From Deltaproteobacteria bacterium (lineage in GTDB: Bacteria; Desulfobacterota; Anaeroferrophillalia; Anaeroferrophillales; Tharpellaceae), in NCBI GenBank assembly GCA_030640695.1, contig DAOWIX010000140.1, forward strand, positions 1 through 7,901: a stretch of 7,901 nt of DNA. Reading direction: 5' to 3'. Shown one piece after another: positions 1 to 6,220 of the stretch. Within the stretch, counting starts at the first letter, position 1. The number at the start of each line of letters is the position of its first letter. Below the pieces are notes generated by a model. The model searched no databases. It was not told the DNA's origin and saw nothing but the letters and a program-made list of their open reading frames with translations. Both the position numbers and the translations under genes were made by a program.

Positions 1-1
1 A

Positions 2-160
2 AAGGTTACTCCAGATATCCGAAAAAAGAGGCCTCTATTACGCACTGGACAGGATCGTCGTTTTGTTGTAGGTGACGTTACTTTTCCATTAACCGGTTGG
101 TCAGGTGAGGCAATCACATTTGACCGGCGTGAAAATCAAGACCGGCGTTTGTTGGATTAA
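2..160 (+). CDS. C-terminal fragment of an unrecognised protein (5' end outside window)
   Basis: An open frame enters from the left edge and ends at TAA 158-160, giving 52 codons. The encoded tail is rich in charged residues and contains three Asp-Arg-Arg triplets (GQDRRFV, then FDRRENQDRRLLD at the very end), with a more hydrophobic stretch (VVGDVTFPLTGWSG) between them. It reads like real protein and not a chance frame, because the alternative frames here either stop early (TGA 73-75) or lack sensible composition. I do not recognise the family and assign no function. It lies 34 bp upstream of the ATG at 195 of the cyclic-di-GMP protein and on the same strand, so the two may be co-transcribed. 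Its presence also argues against a start for the next gene at GTG 105, which would overlap it by 56 bp. Confidence 0.55.
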   Translation, partial: KVTPDIRKKRPLLRTGQDRRFVVGDVTFPLTGWSGEAITFDRRENQDRRLLD

Positions 161-194
161 GTTTCGCAGTCACCGGCTAAAATTATTAAAATTA

Positions 195-2501
195 ATGACC
201 TGTAAAAAATCCGACATTGAACAGAAAATCCAGGACGATAGGTTAGATCTGCTTTTTGGAAGGTCTACTAGCGCCATTTTGGTTCTCTTTGCTATCTGTA
301 CTGTTTATCTGCTGCTCCTCTCCGGACGCTACGCCTGGCAACCCCTTTTCGCCTGGTATGCAGTTCTGATTGCGGTTCTTCTGGGGCGTTGGTCACTGGC
401 TCGCTATTATGCCAGAGCTAAGACCAGGCTTGTCTCTTCAGCCTCCTGGCTGAAGATGTTTCGCTTCGGAATTTTTGCCGCCGGCCTGAGCGTCGGCGGT
501 CTCAACCTTCTGTTTTTTCCACATGAATCCCTCTCATATCAACTCCTGGCGATTATGTTCCCGTTCGGGATCACGGCCGGGACCGTGACCATGTTGCCCG
601 ATTTTTCCTCTTTTTTCATTTACGTAACCACCCTGATGATGCCGGTAGTCATGCAAACTGTCTTGATTGGCGACCGTTTGCATGCAGGCATTGGCATTCT
701 GACATTTATCTTGATTCTTTTTTTTCTCAAGTTCAGCAAGGATTTTAATGACAATTTTATCTCCTCTATGCGCCTACGTTATGAAAATAGAATCTTAGTC
801 GAAGATCTTGAACAGGAAAAGAATAAGCTCATTAATCGTCTGGGACGCATTCTCAACGACAGCTCTAATGAAATTTTCATCGCCGATGCCAATACTCTGA
901 ATTGTCTGCAGGTTAATATGGGTGCGGTCGAAAACTTAGGTTATTCGCAGGATGAATTCGCCGACATCAATCTTCTCAATATTTTTACCGATCTGGATCG
1001 TCACTCATTTATCGAACTGCTTGCACCGTTGCATGGTGGTCGTCAGGAAGCCGTTATCCATAAAGGTATCAACCGGCGCAAGGATGGCACCACTTACCCG
1101 ATGGAAGCCCGGCTGCAGTTATCAACCATTGACAATCCACCGATTGTTGTGGCTACAGTGCAGGATGTTACGGAACGCAGTAAATGGGAGGAAAAGCTGA
1201 TCTACCAGGCCAATTATGACCAGTTGACCGGCTTGTTCAATCGTCACTATATGCAGTCCTATATGGAGTCGGCCTTAACCCGGGCCCGGCGTTACCGGCA
1301 GAAGGTGGCCCTGCTCTTTATGGATCTCGATAATTTCAAAAATATCAACGACACTCTTGGTCATGATACCGGAGATGAGGTCTTAAAGCAGACCGCCACC
1401 CGTATTCGCTCCCTGCTGCGGGAGAGTGATACCCCGGCTCGAACCGGGGGAGATGAGTTTACGATTCTACTCGAAGGCTTGGAAGAGAACGCTCACGCTG
1501 AGGTGGTGGCTCGCAAGCTGGTTGATATTTTCAAGCAACCTTTCATGGTCAAGGGGCGGGAGGTTTATACTTCACCCAGCATCGGTATCGGTGTCTACCC
1601 GGATGATGGTGAGTCGCTGGATCCGCTCATGCAGTACGCTGATATGGCCATGTATCAAGCTAAAGAAGATGGCCGCAATAACTATCGTTTTTTTTCCCGT
1701 GAGATGTGCCGCGCTTCAGAAGAGCAGATGCTGATCACTAACCATCTGCGGTATGCACTTGACAAAAATGAACTGTCTCTCCATTTTCAACCCCAAATTG
1801 ATATAAGTAGAGGCCGGATAATCGGAGCTGAGGCACTATTGCGCTGGCATAATCATGAATTAGGTGATGTCTCACCGAATCAATTTATTCCCCTGGCTGA
1901 GAATATGGGGTTTATCGAAAGAATCGGTACCTGGGTTCTTGAAACAGCCTGTCAAGAGGCGATGCGATGGCGGGAGTTCTCAAGTGAAAAGCTGCAGGTT
2001 TCGGTCAATATCTCCCCCCAGCAGTTTCGCACCGGCAGTTTGATTACGGCCGTTGACAGAGCTTTATCTTTAAGTGGCCTGCCCAGTGACCAGTTGGAGC
2101 TGGAAATTACTGAAAGTCTACTGTTACAGGATTCGGATAAGCCCTTAAACATTCTTAAAACACTGTACGATCATGGCGTTAGCCTGGCACTTGACGATTT
2201 TGGCACCGGTTACTCATCGCTCAGCTATCTGAAACGTTTTCCTTTGCAGGTTTTAAAGATAGACCGTAGCTTTGTCCGGGATCTGGAGGAGAACAAAAAC
2301 AGCAGAGCTCTGGTTGAGGCGATTATCGCTATGGCCCACAGCTTGAAGCTGGAAATTGTCGCTGAAGGTATTGAAAATGAAGAGCAGCTCGATTTTCTGC
2401 GCCAGCGGGATGTCAAAATAATACAGGGCTATTTTTTCAGTCCCCCGGTTCCGGCGGAAAAATTCCATGCTATGTTGCAAAAAGCCAAATCTTTTACATA
2501 A
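195..2501 (+). CDS. membrane-anchored PAS-GGDEF-EAL cyclic-di-GMP synthase/phosphodiesterase
   Basis: This protein of 768 residues (from ATG 195) probably both makes and breaks the second messenger c-di-GMP at the inner membrane. Residues about 25-180 form roughly six hydrophobic segments, a likely membrane sensor of unassigned type. A helical linker follows (about 190-220), then a PAS domain (about 217-330, ending in the typical TVQDVTERSKWEEKL join). The GGDEF domain starts at YDQLTGLFNR (341-350) and has an intact GGDEF at 418-422, with an RxxD inhibitory site (RESD, 409-412) exactly five residues before it. The EAL domain has EALLRW (from 546), NISPQQF, LEITES, DDFGTGYSS (667-675), LKIDRSFV and QGYFFSPP, so the metal and catalytic residues look complete. 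Both activities are plausible; the balance cannot be read from sequence. The start is uncertain: GTG 105 gives 798 residues but overlaps the upstream reading frame and adds an unconvincing basic leader. ATG 195 itself lacks a clear Shine-Dalgarno sequence. The gene converges on the minus-strand operon. Confidence 0.93.
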   Translation: MTCKKSDIEQKIQDDRLDLLFGRSTSAILVLFAICTVYLLLLSGRYAWQPLFAWYAVLIAVLLGRWSLARYYARAKTRLVSSASWLKMFRFGIFAAGLSVGGLNLLFFPHESLSYQLLAIMFPFGITAGTVTMLPDFSSFFIYVTTLMMPVVMQTVLIGDRLHAGIGILTFILILFFLKFSKDFNDNFISSMRLRYENRILVEDLEQEKNKLINRLGRILNDSSNEIFIADANTLNCLQVNMGAVENLGYSQDEFADINLLNIFTDLDRHSFIELLAPLHGGRQEAVIHKGINRRKDGTTYPMEARLQLSTIDNPPIVVATVQDVTERSKWEEKLIYQANYDQLTGLFNRHYMQSYMESALTRARRYRQKVALLFMDLDNFKNINDTLGHDTGDEVLKQTATRIRSLLRESDTPARTGGDEFTILLEGLEENAHAEVVARKLVDIFKQPFMVKGREVYTSPSIGIGVYPDDGESLDPLMQYADMAMYQAKEDGRNNYRFFSREMCRASEEQMLITNHLRYALDKNELSLHFQPQIDISRGRIIGAEALLRWHNHELGDVSPNQFIPLAENMGFIERIGTWVLETACQEAMRWREFSSEKLQVSVNISPQQFRTGSLITAVDRALSLSGLPSDQLELEITESLLLQDSDKPLNILKTLYDHGVSLALDDFGTGYSSLSYLKRFPLQVLKIDRSFVRDLEENKNSRALVEAIIAMAHSLKLEIVAEGIENEEQLDFLRQRDVKIIQGYFFSPPVPAEKFHAMLQKAKSFT

Positions 2502-2539
2502 GAGACACTTGCCCAGGTTGTTTTCTGATTCATCATCGC

Positions 2540-3214
2540 TCATACCAGTTTGCCGTCGCGTAATTCCAACTTTTTCGAGAGCCGCTTATAGACCCTGGGA
2601 TCATGGGTTGCCATGATCATTGTCAAGCTGTATGCGTTGGCAAGTTTGTCGATGGCGTTAAGAACCAGAGCGGCGGCCCGGCTGTCGAGATTAGCGGTTG
2701 GTTCATCGGCTAAAAGTAGTTTGGGTTGATGGATAACAGCGCGGGCCACGGCCACGCGCTGTTTCTCCCCCCCGGATAGTGATGGGGGGAAAGCTTGGCT
2801 GAACTTTTGCAGATCGAGGTCTGCGAGGATTGTGGCAACCCGGCTCTTTATTTCCGTAGCGGCACTTTTTACCAATATCAAGGGTAACGCGACGTTTTCG
2901 GCGACTGTCAACTCCGGCATCAGGGCATCATCCTGAAAGATGAAGCCGACATTATGACGCCGGAAATCGGCGCTTTCGCGTTCACTCATTTTATCGATAT
3001 TTGCGCCAAAAAGAGTAATCTTGCCACTATCCGGGCGTTCCAGAGCGCCGAGTAGTGAGAGCAGCGTGGTTTTCCCGGAGCCGCTGGGGCCGATGAGGGC
3101 GAGTTGGGCGCCAGCATTGATCTTGAAAGTGATATTGTCAAGAGCCGTAAGGCGACTCTTTCCAGAGCCATAGAAACGCGAGACCTGTTCAATATTGGCA
3201 GCAACATTTTTCAT
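2540..3214 (-). CDS. LolD/MacB-type ABC transporter ATP-binding protein
   Basis: This cytoplasmic ATPase of 224 residues would power the adjacent permease. It has every nucleotide-binding motif of an active ABC subunit: Walker A GPSGSGKT (42-49), Q-loop Q94 in FIFQDDALMPELTVAENV, signature LSGGEKQRVAVARA (from 146), Walker B LLLADEP (166-172), D-loop NLD (175-177) and H-loop H204. Its length and the ELTVAENVALPL stretch are typical of the LolD/MacB/FtsE group, which serves lipoprotein release, macrolide/peptide efflux and similar mechanotransmission transporters. The ATG directly abuts the stop (TAG) of the permease gene, and a GGGG-containing Shine-Dalgarno lies about 7 bases upstream inside that gene, so translation is probably coupled. 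It is the last gene of the four-gene operon. The substrate cannot be told from this subunit; calling it LolD itself would overreach, since no LolA or LolB is nearby. Confidence 0.93.
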   Translation of the reverse strand: MKNVAANIEQVSRFYGSGKSRLTALDNITFKINAGAQLALIGPSGSGKTTLLSLLGALERPDSGKITLFGANIDKMSERESADFRRHNVGFIFQDDALMPELTVAENVALPLILVKSAATEIKSRVATILADLDLQKFSQAFPPSLSGGEKQRVAVARAVIHQPKLLLADEPTANLDSRAAALVLNAIDKLANAYSLTMIMATHDPRVYKRLSKKLELRDGKLV

Positions 3215-4402
3215 CTATAAACCCCGCATAACCTGGTTGATGGGGCGTCTGCCGGCCACCAGGGCTGGCCAGATTGCCGCTAAAATTCCGCTTCCAAGAG
3301 CTAAAATTTGTGGTGCCAGGGCCATAAGTGGCGTCAATCTGGGGTAGACTATCGAATTGACACTGAAATGTGGGTTGGCAGAGGTGTAGCGGCTTAAGTC
3401 AAGGCCGAAATCAGCCCATATCAGGGTTATAGAGCTGCCCAGAATAGTACCGATAATAGCGGCGACCAGGCACATAAAAAAAGCTTCGGCCATGATGATG
3501 ATAAAGATCTCCCGGGGGCGAACTCCGATCGCTTTCAAAATCGCAAAATAGCGGTAACGATCCATTACTGAGATCAAAAGAGCATTGGCGACTCCGAAGC
3601 TGAGAATTATGATTACCAGCAAAACCATGATAGCCATGGAAAATTCGTTAAGTTTGACGAGCTGTGCGACCTCGGGCAGGATCTCGTGCCAGAGGCGAAC
3701 CTCTTCGGATGGCCGGGTTTTGAGTGCGACCGTTTTTGCCACTTTGCCAAGATCGCTCTCCGCTCGACAAAAGAGTGCGATTTCATGATTGACTTCTAAA
3801 TCCGACATGGTATGGGCGGTTTCTAAAGATATGAAAGCCATGCTCCGGTCAAAAGTATCGATTCCTAACGAAAATATGCCACTTATTTTGAGATCGTAAC
3901 GTTGGCTCGGGGTCACCATGAGCACCCGGTCACCGGGCTTGACAGCTAACCTCTTCGCGGCCACCTCTCCCAGGAGCAGACCCTCGTTGTTGTTGAGGTA
4001 GGTGCCGGCGATAATTCGCTTAACGACCGGGGTTTGCAAGGCTTCGCGTCGGGGATCGACGGCAACGACATGGATTGGTGAATTATTCTGAGCGGATGTG
4101 ACCAGAGCCGGGAAGTGTAGGCGTGGCATGACGGCTTGTAGCTGGGGGGTGGCCTCAAGATCCAAAAGCAGTTCATCAACTCTTAAGAGAGCTTGCGGCA
4201 TCGGTAGCGGGCCCCCTGTAATGACAACATTGCCGGTATGGATGGCGACCGCATTGTTGATCATCGTATCATTGACACCAACCATTATAGCCCCGAGAAC
4301 CACTAGGGTCGCAACTCCGAAAGCGATCCCGGCCAGGGTAATTATGGTTCGGCGCCGACGGCGCAGACAGGAGCGCAGGGCAAAGCGGAGCCAGAAAATC
4401 AT
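3215..4402 (-). CDS. FtsX/MacB/LolC-type ABC transporter permease
   Basis: This inner-membrane permease of 395 residues is the partner of the downstream ATPase. The topology is the four-helix type VII ABC arrangement: a basic N-terminus (RRRRR, 14-18), TM1 about 19-42, a large periplasmic MacB_PCD-like domain about 43-250, then TM2 about 255-279, TM3 about 298-328 and TM4 about 358-383. The FtsX-domain signature is visible in LKAIGVRPREIFIIIMAEA (289-307), the coupling-helix region that contacts the ATPase, and in the closing RRPINQVMRGL. There is only one permease gene, so a homodimer is likely, unlike the LolC/LolE heterodimer of E. coli. The ATG shares an ATGA overlap (4 bp) with the upstream isoprenoid-synthase gene, and GGAA lies 8 bases before the start. 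Family assignment is firm. Substrate is unknown; the operon context (methyltransferase plus isoprenoid-type enzyme) suggests a lipid-like or isoprenoid cargo, which is inference only. Confidence 0.92.
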   Translation of the reverse strand: MIFWLRFALRSCLRRRRRTIITLAGIAFGVATLVVLGAIMVGVNDTMINNAVAIHTGNVVITGGPLPMPQALLRVDELLLDLEATPQLQAVMPRLHFPALVTSAQNNSPIHVVAVDPRREALQTPVVKRIIAGTYLNNNEGLLLGEVAAKRLAVKPGDRVLMVTPSQRYDLKISGIFSLGIDTFDRSMAFISLETAHTMSDLEVNHEIALFCRAESDLGKVAKTVALKTRPSEEVRLWHEILPEVAQLVKLNEFSMAIMVLLVIIILSFGVANALLISVMDRYRYFAILKAIGVRPREIFIIIMAEAFFMCLVAAIIGTILGSSITLIWADFGLDLSRYTSANPHFSVNSIVYPRLTPLMALAPQILALGSGILAAIWPALVAGRRPINQVMRGL

Positions 4403-5436
4403 AGCTTAAATTCCGAGCTATTGTTATTTGCCAGATTACGGTTGTCCATGATTGAATGGGCCACCAGGTGAGTCAGAGCCTGAGCTGTGGAGAAGTCGAA
4501 ACCGGGCAGGGCTGCAGTCATTTTCTCAAGCGCCCGCATAAAGAAAGATTGTGCCTGGGTTTGGCACTCTTGGTGGGCCCGTGGCAGTTTTTTGACAATT
4601 TGTTTAGCCTCATCTTCATTGATGCTTTTGCGGCCTTCGATACGGCTCATTGTGGCCCTCTCCCCATCTTCAGAACCATGTCGGGCGTAGGAGATTACCG
4701 CGTTATAATGTCCTCGGCAGAGATCGTCGCCCGCATCTTTGAGGTCGTCAAGCATCTGGCAACCCAGTCCAAAAAGTCTTAAACCGTCAGCGGCCTTAAG
4801 GGTGATTTTATTATGTCCGTTTTCGAGTCCGGCGATTAGATCGAGGGGTGCCCTAAACAGGAGGCCGGTTTTACGGTGGTGGACTTTCTCGATGATCTCC
4901 TCAGGTGTTGGGATAGCGAGTTCGGTCAGTGACTCCTCTTCATGCTCTTCGGTGCCGCTTGGGGTTAAAACCGTCATGACCATTCGCGAGAGTTCTCCAA
5001 CCTGGCTTAGGGAAATGTTGCCGGCCACCAACTCGGTTGCCGCCAGATTCGAAATCAGGCGGTCGGCGGTCATGATCGTCATGACCGAACGAAACCTGAT
5101 GCCAGAACCCTCCAGGGCAAAAGGGATAACCTCCTTGTATTCGTCATCAAGGAGATTGTCACAGCCGGTGACCAGGGCCCGCAGGCAGTGGTTGATGTGA
5201 GCATAAAAGAGATTCTTGGCCGGGGTAAGGCCGAAGGGGTGAGTGCAGGTCAGGAAAAGGATTGAAAAAAGGTTGCGTTCCATCTCCATGAGGCCACTCT
5301 CAAAGGGGCGCAAGCGGCAGGCATCTTCTAAGATGGCCCCGGCTTTCTGGTGAAAACTTTCCACCACCTGGTGTTGAATGGTGCAGGCTTCACGCCATAG
5401 CGGCCAGTTCATTAAGATCTCTTTCGCATTTTCCAT
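4399..5436 (-). CDS. divergent class I isoprenoid (polyprenyl) synthase-fold protein
   Basis: This protein of 345 residues is predicted to be all-alpha and to belong to the trans-prenyltransferase/class I terpene synthase fold. The first acidic motif is DNLLDDE (93-99), a D-N-x-x-D variant of DDxxD. The second is the more canonical QMLDDLKD (227-234), and a conserved-looking KTGLLF (189-194) sits between them as in polyprenyl synthases. These would bind magnesium-diphosphate. It departs from chain-elongating enzymes: I find no GKRxRP-like IPP-binding stretch aligned before the first motif (RLRP at 41-44 is too far upstream), and no RRG after it, only GIRFRS at 112-117. It could therefore be a terpene cyclase, a prenyl transferase with another acceptor, or a specialised polyprenyl synthase. 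Translation starts at ATG 5436 with a good AAGGA 8 bases upstream, lying inside the end of the methyltransferase gene (2-bp gap). An internal ATG at codon 9 is a weaker alternative. Cytoplasmic or peripheral to the membrane. Confidence 0.8.
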   Translation of the reverse strand: MENAKEILMNWPLWREACTIQHQVVESFHQKAGAILEDACRLRPFESGLMEMERNLFSILFLTCTHPFGLTPAKNLFYAHINHCLRALVTGCDNLLDDEYKEVIPFALEGSGIRFRSVMTIMTADRLISNLAATELVAGNISLSQVGELSRMVMTVLTPSGTEEHEEESLTELAIPTPEEIIEKVHHRKTGLLFRAPLDLIAGLENGHNKITLKAADGLRLFGLGCQMLDDLKDAGDDLCRGHYNAVISYARHGSEDGERATMSRIEGRKSINEDEAKQIVKKLPRAHQECQTQAQSFFMRALEKMTAALPGFDFSTAQALTHLVAHSIMDNRNLANNNSSEFKL

Positions 5437-5438
5437 TG

Positions 5439-6122
5439 TCAGGTTCCTTTAATAGCTGACCAGATTGAGATGTAACCCGAAAAACGGGCCGGTTTTTCAA
5501 GTTTGTTGAAACCGCATTCAGTTATCAGGGGGCCGAGCTTGCCATCGATATTTTCTTTGATTTCCGGTTGGCGAAAAATGAGCCAGGCGCCGATTGAAAG
5601 AGCCCAACCGAGTTTCGTGTAGGGGGTATCCATGTCGGCGATAATGACTCTGCCGCCGGGTTTTAAAACGCGGCAAATCTCCTTGAGGCAAATCTCCTTG
5701 AGTTTGAGATGGACGTGGTGAAAAAAGAGGGCCGAGGTGACGACGTCAAAAGTCTCCGGCGCAAAGGGAAGTTTTTCCGCCAGAGCTGTCCGATAGGAAC
5801 AGTTGTGACTCAGGCGTTTCCTGTCGGCTACCTTAATCATGCTTTTTGAGGCATCAATGCCGATTACGCTGGCCTTTGGATAGTGTTTGGCGATGGCTGC
5901 CGTCAGCAGACCGGTGCCGCAGCCGACATCAAGGATGCGGCTTGCGGGAGGGGCTTGCAGGTGGTTCGCTAACCAATCATTCAAACGTTTTTCCTGGCCC
6001 AGAGTGACCACGGGCTGAACCAGATCGTAGATCGTTGCAGCCTTGACCAGAACCCGACCGTCAGTGGTTAGATCAATTTCCGTTTTTGGATTTTCTTTTT
6101 GGAGCACAGTCTCAACCCTCAT
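5439..6122 (-). CDS. UbiE-like class I SAM-dependent methyltransferase
   Basis: This protein of 227 residues (from ATG 6122) is a Rossmann-fold methyltransferase. Motif I is ILDVGCGTG (63-71), the acidic residue ending strand 2 is D90 in VIGIDAS, the LPF...FDVVTSALFFHHV region (118-137) forms motif II, and RVLKPGGRVIIAD (151-163) is motif III. The pattern is that of the UbiE/MenG and related small-molecule methyltransferases. The acceptor is not determined; because the next gene, 2 bp downstream, is an isoprenoid-synthase homologue, a prenylated lipid, a quinone or a prenyl diphosphate are candidates. A longer frame to GTG 6200 exists but would run into the mltA-side leader and adds a poor N-terminal extension, so the ATG at 6122 is preferred, although its Shine-Dalgarno is weak. 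A perfect 15-bp tandem repeat at 5672-5701 encodes the duplicated KEICLKEIC just before motif III. First gene of the operon. Confidence 0.88.
   Translation of the reverse strand: MRVETVLQKENPKTEIDLTTDGRVLVKAATIYDLVQPVVTLGQEKRLNDWLANHLQAPPASRILDVGCGTGLLTAAIAKHYPKASVIGIDASKSMIKVADRKRLSHNCSYRTALAEKLPFAPETFDVVTSALFFHHVHLKLKEICLKEICRVLKPGGRVIIADMDTPYTKLGWALSIGAWLIFRQPEIKENIDGKLGPLITECGFNKLEKPARFSGYISIWSAIKGT
5672..5701. repeat. perfect 15-bp tandem duplication inside the methyltransferase gene
   Basis: The unit ggcaaatctccttga occurs twice head to tail (5672-5686 and 5687-5701) without mismatch. It is in frame and gives a repeated five-residue segment in the helix before RVLKPGG. Compared with the spacing usually seen between the FHH and RVLKPGG motifs in this family, as I recall it, the segment is not longer than normal, so it need not break the fold. 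Confidence 0.85.
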
Positions 6123-6135
6123 CTGATGATTCTTA

Positions 6136-6165
6136 TTGCTTTTTATGGTGATTTGCTCGTAAAAT
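6136..6165 (+). promoter_or_regulatory. possible sigma-70-type promoter for the mltA-like gene
   Basis: TTGCTT (6136-6141) and TAAAAT (6160-6165) are separated by 18 bp and match the -35 and -10 consensus at 3 and 5 of 6 positions. Transcription would begin near 6172, which suits a translation start at ATG 6221 (leader of about 50 bases) but not one at ATG 6164. This is pattern matching only, in an AT-rich 98-bp divergent intergenic region (6123-6220) that must also contain the promoter of the minus-strand operon. Confidence 0.3.
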
Positions 6166-6220
6166 GCAAGGCGTAAGTGAAAGTTTTTTCGGTCAGGCAC
6201 TAAATAGTTTTGGTTATGAT

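Noticed and set aside
2502..2539. Possible terminator between the convergent c-di-GMP gene and the ABC ATPase gene
   Set aside because: The only pairing I find (ACTTG with CAGGT around 2507-2518) is five pairs with a two-base loop, including a G-U, so it is not a credible hairpin on either strand.
4098..4409. Arg/Thr-rich open frame on the plus strand opposite the permease N-terminus
   Set aside because: It is the reverse reading of the permease's basic N-terminus and first helix; no ribosome site or family features.
4739..5200. Open frame of 153 codons on the plus strand, antisense to the isoprenoid-synthase gene
   Set aside because: Serine/arginine-rich composition typical of an antisense shadow, no recognisable motif, and the minus strand carries clear family motifs over the same bases.
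6142..6169. Possible minus-strand promoter TTGCAT - 16 bp - CATAAA for the operon
   Set aside because: Only 3 and 4 of 6 consensus matches, and it would leave a leader of roughly a dozen bases with no Shine-Dalgarno; too weak to list as a feature, though the operon promoter must be near here.
6123..6200. Extension of the methyltransferase to a GTG start at 6200
   Set aside because: The added 26 residues do not resemble the family N-terminus, the GTG has no good ribosome site, and it would invade the leader of the divergent mltA-like gene.
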